Shown: piece by piece, positions 1 through 5,425 of the stretch
How positions within the stretch are numbered: position 1 is the first letter of the stretch
How the letters are laid out: every line of letters starts with the position of its first letter
NCBI GenBank assembly: GCA_004558535.1
Contig: SFCP01000061.1
Span: forward strand, 1 to 12,608
Direction of reading: 5' to 3'
From: Bacteroidales bacterium
GTDB lineage: Bacteria; Bacteroidota; Bacteroidia; Bacteroidales; Bacteroidaceae
DNA length: 12,608 nucleotides
Made by a program: the position numbers and the translations under genes
The notes under the pieces: model-generated
What the model was told of the DNA's origin: nothing
Seen by the model: only the letters and a program-made list of their open reading frames with translations
The model's database searches: none

Positions 1-38
1 GTCGTTGTCTTTGGGGAGTGGGAGTGACAGGAATTCAT
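1..38 (-). CDS. Possible start of an unidentified leftward gene, cut by the window edge
   Basis: An ATG at 38-36 on the minus strand opens a frame that runs to the window edge (about 12 codons, beginning MNSCHSHS). It lies about 20 nt downstream of a TAnnTTTG-type box (59-66), which is the only reason to consider it a gene start. The peptide is too short to recognise, and it does not look like the seryl-tRNA synthetase that can follow rpmA in Bacteroidales. It could equally be noncoding. Confidence 0.2.
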   Translation of the reverse strand, partial: MNSCHSHSPKTT

Positions 39-58
39 GTTATTTCATTTTTTCTCGG

Positions 59-66
59 CAAAGGTA
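59..66 (-). promoter_or_regulatory. Candidate -7 box (TACCTTTG) reading leftward
   Basis: Read on the minus strand the bases are TACCTTTG, matching the Bacteroidota -7 consensus TAnnTTTG. No TTTG is found at the usual 19-21 bp upstream, so this is half a promoter signal only. It would drive whatever lies beyond the left edge. Confidence 0.3.
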
Positions 67-77
67 GAAATATTCTC

Positions 78-94
78 TTGCAACCCGGTTGCAA
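78..94. repeat. Perfect 8-bp palindrome at the head of the 63-bp repeats
   Basis: TTGCAACC (78-85) and GGTTGCAA (87-94) are perfect inverted copies around a single C. The palindrome directly abuts the tandem repeats that start at 97. Confidence 0.6.
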
Positions 95-96
95 AG

Positions 97-237
97 GTCA
101 GTGCAAGGTGAGCGCAATAAACTTGCATTCATTGCCGAGGCGCAGTTTGATTTATCAAAGTCGGAGCAAGGTGCGTACAATAAGCTTGCGCTCATTGCCG
201 AGGCGCAGCCTGACTTATCCAAAGTCAGTGCAAGATA
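97..237. repeat. Two tandem copies (plus a partial third) of a 63-64 bp intergenic repeat
   Basis: Unit 1 is 97-159, unit 2 is 160-223 and a third copy begins at 224 and fades after about 14 nt. Both full units share AGCAAGGTG/TGCAAGGTG-like starts, a central CATTGCCGAGGCGCAG and the ending TTATC(C)AAAGTC. Open frames across the block translate the repeat itself and show no protein-like composition. From memory such GCAAGGTGAGCGCAATA / GCCGAGGCGCAG elements are dispersed between genes in Prevotella and Bacteroides. A mobile or regulatory role cannot be read from the sequence. Confidence 0.75.
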
Positions 238-272
238 AATCCGTAATGACATCAAGAGGCCTGCATACGAAG

Positions 273-312
273 AGGGCGCTCACTGCCGACTGTTGCCGGA
301 AGCGAGCGCCCT
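273..312 (-). terminator. Hairpin downstream of rpmA, probable terminator
   Basis: AGGGCGCTC (273-281) and GAGCGCCCT (304-312) form a perfect 9-bp stem with a 22-nt loop, 13 nt beyond the rpmA stop. The T-run on the minus strand is weak, so rho-independent termination is plausible but not certain. The plus-strand side is followed by GCTTTGTTT, so the hairpin may act both ways. Confidence 0.5.
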
Positions 313-325
313 GCTTTGTTTAGGT

Positions 326-553
326 TCAAACTAATTTAGGCTTCTGGAAGTCCACCGTGCCATCAACGAGCGCGTAGAGCGTGTGATCTTTGCCCATACC
401 TACATTTTTGCCGGGATAGTGCACCGTACCGCGCTGACGCACGATGATGTTGCCTGCGATGCAGTTCTGTCCACCCCAAATCTTAACGCCTAATCTCTGT
501 GAAGCCGATTCACGGCCGTTCTTAGAACTACCTACACCTTTTTTGTGTGCCAT
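326..553 (-). CDS. rpmA: 50S ribosomal protein L27 (C-terminally short)
   Basis: L27 of the large ribosomal subunit, whose N-terminal tail reaches the peptidyl-transferase centre. The 75-residue product starts MAHKKGVGSSKNGRES and carries the family core GNIIVRQRGT and GMGKDHTLYALVDGTV. L27 is normally about 85-90 residues. Here the frame ends FQKPKLV followed by TGA, about 10 residues earlier than E. coli L27, so the last beta strand (FISIE-like in E. coli) is missing. The other two frames after the stop do not restore a recognisable ending, so a simple frameshift does not explain it. It follows rplU by 18 nt, the universal rplU-rpmA order, and the two are surely cotranscribed. The start is fixed by the conserved MAHKK. 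No N-terminal prepeptide of the Firmicutes type is present. Confidence 0.95.
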   Translation of the reverse strand: MAHKKGVGSSKNGRESASQRLGVKIWGGQNCIAGNIIVRQRGTVHYPGKNVGMGKDHTLYALVDGTVDFQKPKLV

Positions 554-571
554 TTCTTCTGATTTTTAGGG

Positions 572-889
572 TTAAGCAATTACTTGTTTGATTGTCAATT
601 CGGTAAACTGGTGGCGATAACCGTTCAGTTTACGATAACCTTTGCGGCGCTTCTTGTGGAAAACCAGCACTTTGTCGCCTTTTACGAGGTTCGACTTCAC
701 CTCACATACCACTTTGGCGCCTTCCACTGTGGGGAGACCGACCGTAACGTTGCCGTCGTTGTCTACCAACAGCACTTTCTCAAATTCAACAGTCTGGCCG
801 TTTTCCACATTCGGCATGTGGTTGACGAAAAGCTTCTTTCCCTCTTCGACCTTGAACTGCTGACCGTTAATCTCTACGATTGCGTACAT
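572..889 (-). CDS. rplU: 50S ribosomal protein L21
   Basis: L21 of the large subunit, which binds 23S rRNA early in assembly. The 105-residue product begins MYAIVEINGQQFKVEEGKK, the standard L21 N-terminus. It ends with the basic RNA-binding signature KKRRKGYRKLNGYRHQFTEL near residues 78-97. Length is normal for the family. The open frame extends 17 codons further upstream to an ATG at 940, but that extension is not L21-like, so the start at 889 is preferred. The gene is first in the rplU-rpmA pair and has a leader of roughly 95 nt behind a -7-like box at 986-993. L21 leaders can be autoregulatory in other bacteria, but no known L21-binding structure is evident by eye. Confidence 0.96.
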   Translation of the reverse strand: MYAIVEINGQQFKVEEGKKLFVNHMPNVENGQTVEFEKVLLVDNDGNVTVGLPTVEGAKVVCEVKSNLVKGDKVLVFHKKRRKGYRKLNGYRHQFTELTIKQVIA

Positions 890-985
890 TTTTTGAAATA
901 CATTAAACGGGTTTTTCCGGGAGGCGGGTGCACGACACATGGCTCGCGACCTCTTCTTCCAGCCCCTTCGGACTCAAAATCGCGG

Positions 986-993
986 CAAAGTTA
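986..993 (-). promoter_or_regulatory. Probable rplU-rpmA promoter -7 box
   Basis: Minus-strand TAACTTTG matches TAnnTTTG and lies about 96 nt before the rplU start. No TTTG stands 19-21 bp further upstream, so the -33 element is weak or absent. The leader between about 980 and 890 contains no clear hairpin that I could confirm. Confidence 0.5.
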
Positions 994-1140
994 CGACTTT
1001 TTTTGGATGTAGACACGATTGACTTACTTTTTTGGTTCTGCGAGGTAGGGTGTAGAGGGGCAGTGTGACCTGCGCATTTCGCCCTTTCGGCTTTGCGGAA
1101 TCATGTCGGCATGGGTACTTGCAAAGTCGCCGGATGATAG

Positions 1141-1251
1141 GAAAAACTAAGTGCTGATTCGGTGAAAACTACTTACTGATTTGGCGAAAACTAAGTGCTT
1201 TGTAGAAAAAACTAAGTGCTTTGTAATTTTTTCTAAGTGCTACTTAGTTTT
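1141..1251. repeat. Array of 21-22 bp repeats, core ACTAAGTGCTTTGTAG
   Basis: ACTAAGTGCT or a variant starts at 1146, 1168 (ACTACTTACT), 1190, 1211 and, without its first A, at 1233, so the spacing is 22, 22, 21 and about 21 bp. Units 3 and 4 continue as TTTGTA. The last copy runs into an inverted piece, ACTTAGTTTT (1242-1251), which can pair with AAAACTAAGT of an upstream unit to give a hairpin. The same core occurs inverted at 11508-11584. Confidence 0.75.
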
Positions 1252-1386
1252 CGGCCTCCGCCATGCTTGATTTTTCGGCCGGGATGCGCATGAAAATAGC
1301 CACTGTCCTTATACGCATTTCTTCTCTCGAAAAATGCTCCACACTCTTCACTGTCCGGCTGCGCACCTGTGTTTCAGCCGCTTCGG

Positions 1387-1417
1387 TGTGAAGGGTTTCT
1401 CCCGAAAACTCTTCACA
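1387..1417. repeat. 12-bp inverted repeat
   Basis: TGTGAAGGGTTT (1387-1398) pairs with AAACTCTTCACA (1406-1417) across a 7-nt loop with one G-T position. It has no adjacent T-run and no gene close enough to make it an obvious terminator. Confidence 0.5.
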
Positions 1418-1536
1418 ACCCCTCACCGACCCCTCACGTTGACTTTTCCCCCGGATGGTCCGGCGATGGGGTGGGCTGCACCGAATTGCTCAGCAGGAAA
1501 TGGAATGAACGGCGATGACCGGCTGCGGCGAGGGCT

Positions 1537-1630
1537 GGTGTACAGTTGGTGTATGGTTGGCAGAGAAACTATACACCCTGCAATTATTTGTCATGCAGCT
1601 ATATATGGGGCCTGGTGTATAGTTGGCAGA
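1537..1630. repeat. Cluster of GGTGTATAGTTGGCAG repeats with one inverted copy
   Basis: Direct copies stand at 1537-1547 (GGTGTACAGTT), 1548-1563 (GGTGTATGGTTGGCAG) and 1614-1628 (GGTGTATAGTTGGCA). An inverted copy, AACTATACACC, is at 1567-1577. The second direct copy and the inverted copy can form an 11-bp stem with one mismatch. No function is evident. Confidence 0.55.
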
Positions 1631-1732
1631 AAAAATGGGGCTATAAAATACGTATATGCGCGCGGGGGCGAATGGGGGTCGCCAGGTAGCCGTCATCGGC
1701 AGCCGTATGCTTTGCCACCGCTCGGATATGAT

Positions 1733-1775
1733 AAATCCATCGGTCCGATGGTTGGAACACCGGTCCGATGGATTT
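1733..1775. repeat. 11-bp inverted repeat containing CCATCGG/CCGATGG palindrome
   Basis: AAATCCATCGG (1733-1743) and CCGATGGATTT (1765-1775) are perfect inverted copies. Inside, CCATCGGTCCGATGG (1737-1751) is itself palindromic around a T, and CGGTCCGATGG occurs directly twice (1741-1751, 1761-1771). It lies 40 nt past the stop of the leftward lipoprotein gene and could end that transcript, but the minus-strand T-run (ATTTATC) is poor. Confidence 0.55.
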
Positions 1776-1814
1776 TGTGGTAAAAGCCGTGGTCGGGGCA
1801 ATGCTTGCCGTGTG

Positions 1815-2255
1815 TTACTGCTTTCTGTAGGAGTGTACTCTCTCCGTGTACCAAACGTTGCCACTTTTGACGATGAGTTTATTTCCATTCAGCTCGTAGG
1901 TATTGTTGAAAGTCTGGGAGCTGACATCGCCGTCGGAGTTAGCACCGGCCAAGGTGCCTTTGGTGGTTACCGTATTGCCTTTTACCTTATACGTGAATTG
2001 GCCGCGGCGGATAGAGGTGTAGCCTCCGACACGATCTATGGTAGCTGTGCCGGTGCCGTTGGAGTTGAAAGTGATGGTTACATTCGAGTAGAATGTGTCA
2101 TAGTCGTCACCTACCCAGGTGCCCACTACGTTGGAGTTGCTCACAGAACCACCTTCGTCATCATCGCTGCACGACGTAAGTGCAAACGGGCAAGCCAGAA
2201 TGGTCAGAACGAGGAACAGAGCGGCGTACTTGCAGGCGAAAAATGCTTTTTTCAT
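1815..2255 (-). CDS. Lipocalin-like surface lipoprotein
   Basis: A 146-residue secreted lipoprotein. Residues 1-28 form a signal peptide (MKKAFF, then a hydrophobic stretch, then LTS) and Cys29 is the lipidated residue. The residues after it, SDDDE, fit the Bacteroidota lipoprotein export signal that sends lipoproteins to the cell surface. The mature part begins NVVGTWVGDD and is built of short beta-type segments rich in G, N, T and S (TFNSNGTGTAT, FTYKVKGNTV, YELNGNKLIV). This resembles the small lipocalin-like lipoproteins of Bacteroidales, which bind unknown small ligands. An upstream in-frame ATG at 2291 would add 12 residues ahead of the signal peptide. The ATG at 2255 gives a normal MKK start and is preferred. 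The gene appears monocistronic, with a -7 box about 60 nt upstream. Family assignment is by pattern only. Confidence 0.85.
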   Translation of the reverse strand: MKKAFFACKYAALFLVLTILACPFALTSCSDDDEGGSVSNSNVVGTWVGDDYDTFYSNVTITFNSNGTGTATIDRVGGYTSIRRGQFTYKVKGNTVTTKGTLAGANSDGDVSSQTFNNTYELNGNKLIVKSGNVWYTERVHSYRKQ

Positions 2256-2311
2256 AGTGTTGATAGGAATTAAGTTAAACATAAAATTCATAAAAGTAGA
2301 GCTTTTGCCTG

Positions 2312-2319
2312 CAAATGTA
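2312..2319 (-). promoter_or_regulatory. Probable -7 box of the lipoprotein gene
   Basis: Minus-strand TACATTTG fits TAnnTTTG, 57 nt ahead of the ATG at 2255, in an AT-rich stretch just past the end of the upstream kinase gene. No convincing TTTG is seen at -33. Confidence 0.5.
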
Positions 2320-2358
2320 GGGAAAAGTAGTATAGAAGAGCGAATAAATCATTAGAAT

Positions 2359-3882
2359 TTATTTTAGACAGGCATTTGTGAGGCCGTGGCTATCCCTCTG
2401 CTTCGTTTTTGCGGGCGGGCAGCGTCTGCTTGATGTTTTGTTCGCGGTGGCAGAGCCGTACCTCGATGCCGAACGGTGGAGATGTTCGGCCAGATGTTGT
2501 GCGGAGTAGACGCTGCGGTGCTGGCCGCCTGTGCAGCCAAACGAAAACATCAGGTCGGTAAATCCGCGCCGCAGGTAGCGTGTGACGTGGGCGTCGGCCA
2601 GTTGATATACGTTGTCGAGGAAGGGAAGTATATCGCCGTCGTCCTCAAGGAATTTGATGACGGGAGCGTCCAGTCCCGTGAGTTTTTTGTAGGGTTCGTA
2701 GCGGCCCGGATTGTGTGTGCTGCGGCAGTCGAATACGTAGCCTCCGCCGTTGCCGCTTTCGTCGTTGGGGATGCCTTTCTTGTAGCTGAAGCTGAATATG
2801 CGCACGACCAGCGGTCCTTTGCCGTCGTAGGGTGATCGGGTCGCCTCGCCGTGGACGGGGGCGGGCTCGTTGAATTGCGGCAGGTCGACCATACGCTTCA
2901 GTGTGTCCTCCAGGTGGGGGTAGGGCAGGCAGGTACCATCGAGCAGCATGCGTCGCAGGTTTTGGATGGCAGGGGGAATGCTGTCGATGAAGTACTTCTT
3001 GCGTTCGAAATAGCCTCGCAGGCCGTAGGCACCGAGCACTTGGAGCAGACGGAACAGCACGAAAAGCCGCAGATCTGCGCGAAATTGCTCTTCATCGACG
3101 GCAGTGATGCTCTGTAGTTCGCTGATGTAGGCAGCTATCATCTCTTCGCGTAGGGCGTTGGAGTAGCGCGCCGAAGCTTGCCACAGGAAGGATGCTACAT
3201 CATAGTGCAGGGGTCCGCACTGTCCTCCCTGGAAATCGATAAAATGGGGCCGGCCGGTGGCATCAAGCATTACATTGCGCGCCTGAAAGTCCCGATAGAG
3301 GAAGGTAGGTCGCGGTCCGGGAGCTGCTGCCAAGTCGGTAGCCATGGCGTGCAGGTCGCGCTCCAGCAGTACCTCGTCGAAGGGTGTGTCGGTGGTGCGC
3401 AGGAAACAGTATTTGAAGTAATTGAAGTCGAACATGGCAGCTTGCTCGTCAAAATGAGTAGGGGCAAGCAAGCGGTCGAAGTCGAGGGTGGCAGCTCCTT
3501 CCACCTGGATATGAGGAAGGCAACAGATAGTACGGCGGATGAGTTGACGCTCTTCGTCGCTGTAGTTCGCATCATTTTCGCGGCCGTGGCTGAGTGCTTG
3601 ATAGAGCGAGCGGTTGCCGAGGTCGCTTTGTAGGTATCGTGTGGCGTCCGGGCTGCATGCGTAGATTTCAGGTACGGGCAGGTGGCACGCAGTGAAGTGT
3701 CGGCTCAGGTAGACAAAGCAGCGGTTTTCGTTTGTGTCGGGACCGATTACGCCTATGGCAGTTCCGCCATCTGTGGCGTAGAAGCGAATATATTCGCGAT
3801 TGCTGCCGGCTTTGGGCAGGCGCTCCACTTTGAGCGGTGCGCAGCCTTGCCATTGCTTGTAGAGTTGCAGGAGGAGTTGCAT
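2359..3882 (-). CDS. Aminoglycoside phosphotransferase-like kinase fused to a RapZ C-terminal domain; frameshifted tail
   Basis: A 507-residue two-domain protein. Residues about 20-300 are an APH-type kinase domain: SNREYIRF near the nucleotide-binding loop, the catalytic loop YRDFQARN (Asp198, Asn203) and the metal-binding FIDF (Asp216). Residues about 358-470 match the RapZ C-terminal domain: FDCR (384-387), then GCTGGQHRSVYSAQHLAEHL (449-468). In E. coli that domain senses glucosamine-6-phosphate and binds the small RNAs controlling GlmS. RapZ's own N-terminal P-loop domain is absent. After His469-Arg470 the reading frame departs from the family, ending in about 37 unrelated residues. The missing ending is present one frame over (see 2390-2476). 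The kinase half recalls AmgK-like amino-sugar kinases, so a role in amino-sugar or wall-sugar metabolism is a reasonable inference, not a demonstration. It is last in a leftward cluster, 48 nt after the ABC ATPase gene. Confidence 0.85.
   Translation of the reverse strand: MQLLLQLYKQWQGCAPLKVERLPKAGSNREYIRFYATDGGTAIGVIGPDTNENRCFVYLSRHFTACHLPVPEIYACSPDATRYLQSDLGNRSLYQALSHGRENDANYSDEERQLIRRTICCLPHIQVEGAATLDFDRLLAPTHFDEQAAMFDFNYFKYCFLRTTDTPFDEVLLERDLHAMATDLAAAPGPRPTFLYRDFQARNVMLDATGRPHFIDFQGGQCGPLHYDVASFLWQASARYSNALREEMIAAYISELQSITAVDEEQFRADLRLFVLFRLLQVLGAYGLRGYFERKKYFIDSIPPAIQNLRRMLLDGTCLPYPHLEDTLKRMVDLPQFNEPAPVHGEATRSPYDGKGPLVVRIFSFSYKKGIPNDESGNGGGYVFDCRSTHNPGRYEPYKKLTGLDAPVIKFLEDDGDILPFLDNVYQLADAHVTRYLRRGFTDLMFSFGCTGGQHRSVYSAQHLAEHLHRSASRYGSATANKTSSRRCPPAKTKQRDSHGLTNACLK
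2390..2476 (-). other. Displaced C-terminal coding tail of the RapZ-like domain (-1 frame)
   Basis: Reading one base back at 2474-2476, inside CACCGTTCGGC on the minus strand, gives FGIEVRLCHREQNIKQTLP and then ARKNEAEG and TAG at 2392-2390. This is the expected RapZ-family ending, with the conserved His-Arg near the C-terminus (SRHRTLEKRK in E. coli). A single missing base, for example one T from a TTT, would account for the break. It may be a real mutation, a sequencing error or, less likely, a recoding site. Confidence 0.8.
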
Positions 3883-3930
3883 GGACGAGATGAAAAAAGA
3901 TTTAAGGAGAAGGCCGTTGCGGAGAGCGGG

Positions 3931-4575
3931 TCAGAGGTGCAGCTGCCGGTCGTAGGGTAAATGAATATGTTTGCCGATACTGGTGACGATAAGCCCGGCC
4001 CCCTGTTTCTGTACCTCTTCGCTGATGATGGCTCCCATGATGGCGGATCGGTGGTCGTCGAGGTGGCTGACCGGTTCGTCCACAAGCAGGAAGTCAAAGG
4101 GTTGTGCCAAGGCCCGCACAAGGGCTACGCGCTGCTGCTGGCCGAAACTGAGCCGTCCCACGGGTGATTGCAGTTTGTCGGCAATGTCCAACCGTTCAAA
4201 CCACTCCTTGATGCGTTGAGGCGGGAGGTGGTGCGTCAGTCGGTTCTTGATTTCTATGTTTTCGTAGGCAGTAAGTTCGGGGAATAGACGAAGCTCCTGG
4301 AACAAATGACTCAGCCGGCAGCGTCGGATTTCCACCCAGTCCCGGACTTTGAAGCTGCTTGTGGGCGTATTGTCGAAGAGGATGGTGCCGGTGAAGTCGT
4401 TGCGAAAGCCCAACAGGTAGCTGCACAGCGAGGATTTCCCCGTACCCGACATGGCCTCGACAAGGTAGGATTTTCCCTTTTCCAGTATGAGATCCTGCTG
4501 CCACACGTCGCTGTGTGACAGGTCGCGGTCGGCAAAAATGTGTGGCGTGACTTGATGTAGGTGGATGCAGTTCAT
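3931..4575 (-). CDS. ABC transporter-type ATPase with divergent motifs
   Basis: A 214-residue single nucleotide-binding domain. It shows a Walker A region AMSGTGKS (41-48), a Q-loop with Gln93 in LFQE, the signature LSFGQQQRVALVRALA (142-157), Walker B FLLVDEP (162-168) and a D-loop SHLD (170-173). Three positions differ from the usual consensus: the first Walker A glycine is Ala41, the signature is LSFGQ rather than LSGGQ, and the switch histidine after the last strand is Ser199 (IVTSIG). The size and Q-loop surroundings (LRLFPELTAYENI) recall LolD/FtsE-like ATPases. No permease gene is adjacent, so the partner and substrate are unknown. It sits between rsmE (103 nt upstream) and the APH-RapZ gene (48 nt downstream), probably in one leftward unit. 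ATP hydrolysis might be weak given the missing histidine, but this is inference. Confidence 0.88.
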   Translation of the reverse strand: MNCIHLHQVTPHIFADRDLSHSDVWQQDLILEKGKSYLVEAMSGTGKSSLCSYLLGFRNDFTGTILFDNTPTSSFKVRDWVEIRRCRLSHLFQELRLFPELTAYENIEIKNRLTHHLPPQRIKEWFERLDIADKLQSPVGRLSFGQQQRVALVRALAQPFDFLLVDEPVSHLDDHRSAIMGAIISEEVQKQGAGLIVTSIGKHIHLPYDRQLHL

Positions 4576-4678
4576 AGGATGGTTTTCTGGCGAGGCAGTG
4601 AGGAGTGAGTGCTTTGTATTTCTATGTCGAGGGGCTGTATGTCAGTGCGGGTGCCGGTTTTTTCGTTTTACAAAGGCT

Positions 4679-5398
4679 TTAGGAAATTCTCGCTTTGAGG
4701 TTCATCAGTTGTACGGCTACAAGGGCCGCTGTTTCTGTGCGTAGCCGGCTACGTCCCAGGCTGACAGGCTGGTAGCCGGCGGCCTGGGCGCGTTCCACCT
4801 CCTCGGGTGTAAAATCTCCTTCGGGTCCAATCAGAACGGTGGCGTCGCCATGGGCGGGCAGCAGGTCGAAGAGGAAAGGCAGTTCGCCCTCGGCGGCCAG
4901 ACAGTGGGCGATGAATTTTGCGCCGGTGCCCGGTTGCTGTAAGAATGCAGCAAAGGGGGTCAGTTCGGCGACTGTCGGTTTGTACGCCTTGTGGCTTTGC
5001 TTGGTAGCGGCTACCACGATTTTCTCCACGCGTTCGGTCTTGAGCACGCGGCGTTCGGAGTTGTGGCACAGCAGGAAGTGGATGCCGTCCATTCCTATCT
5101 CCGTAGCTTTTTCCGCCAGCCATTCCATTCGGTCCATGTTCTTGGTAGGCGCCACTGCCAAGTGGATTTCTCCGTGCCAGTACTTTTCGCCGGGAATGAC
5201 CCGGTCGATGTGCAGGGAGCAGGACTTGGGCGAGGCCGACTGTAGCGTACATTCATAGAACGAACCCCGCCCATCCGTGGCCAGCAGGGCTTCGCCGGCT
5301 TTCATGCGGAGCACGCGGACGGCGTGGGCAGCTTCTTCGGCCGGCAGTTCGGCGCATTCGGGCAGCCCGGGAGCGTAGAACAGGTGTACTTCTTTCAT
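4679..5398 (-). CDS. rsmE: 16S rRNA (uracil(1498)-N3)-methyltransferase RsmE
   Basis: A cytoplasmic SPOUT methyltransferase that methylates N3 of U1498 in 16S rRNA (E. coli numbering), using S-adenosylmethionine. The 239 residues are the usual length. The N-terminal PUA-like part has HAVRVLRMKAGE (25-36). The catalytic part has CHNSERRV (111-118), AATKQS (130-135), the motif LIGPEGDFTPEEV (189-201) and the knot segment LGRSRLRTETAALVA (214-228), where the cofactor binds. The ATG at 5398 gives the typical MKEVHLFYAP start. It begins 27 nt after the DUF151-UVR gene ends, suggesting cotranscription. Confidence 0.96.
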   Translation of the reverse strand: MKEVHLFYAPGLPECAELPAEEAAHAVRVLRMKAGEALLATDGRGSFYECTLQSASPKSCSLHIDRVIPGEKYWHGEIHLAVAPTKNMDRMEWLAEKATEIGMDGIHFLLCHNSERRVLKTERVEKIVVAATKQSHKAYKPTVAELTPFAAFLQQPGTGAKFIAHCLAAEGELPFLFDLLPAHGDATVLIGPEGDFTPEEVERAQAAGYQPVSLGRSRLRTETAALVAVQLMNLKARIS

Positions 5399-5425
5399 AT
5401 CAGGGGGAATGTGTGTAGGGAGGGC

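Larger units (their letters stand above)
994..1814. other. Repeat-rich intergenic region, no gene supported
   Basis: About 820 bp between the rplU promoter and the 3' end of the lipoprotein gene. Open frames here have no recognisable composition and cross the repeats listed separately (1141-1251, 1387-1417, 1537-1630, 1733-1775). There is also an 11-bp tandem step in which ACCCCTCAC occurs at 1418-1426 and again at 1429-1437. The rest shows no tRNA, no obvious RNA gene and no promoter with both boxes. Confidence 0.6.

Noticed and set aside
18..323. Open frame across the 63-bp repeats (plus strand) and its antisense partner at 40-255
   Set aside because: The translation is a duplicated Arg/Ser/Leu-rich string generated by the tandem DNA repeat, with no promoter or protein-like composition.
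584..1012. Plus-strand frame antisense to rplU
   Set aside because: It mirrors the L21 coding sequence and ends in the promoter region; it has no independent support.
1141..1251. CRISPR array
   Set aside because: The units are nearly head-to-tail with 21-22 bp steps and no unique spacers, and no cas genes are present.
1334..1888. Open frames on both strands through the repeat-rich intergenic region
   Set aside because: They cross inverted and direct repeats, have no recognisable motifs, and the minus-strand one overlaps the end of the lipoprotein gene.
2474..2476. Programmed -1 frameshift site in the APH-RapZ gene
   Set aside because: The product would make sense, but there is no slippery heptamer and I saw no stimulatory structure. 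A mutation or sequence error is simpler.
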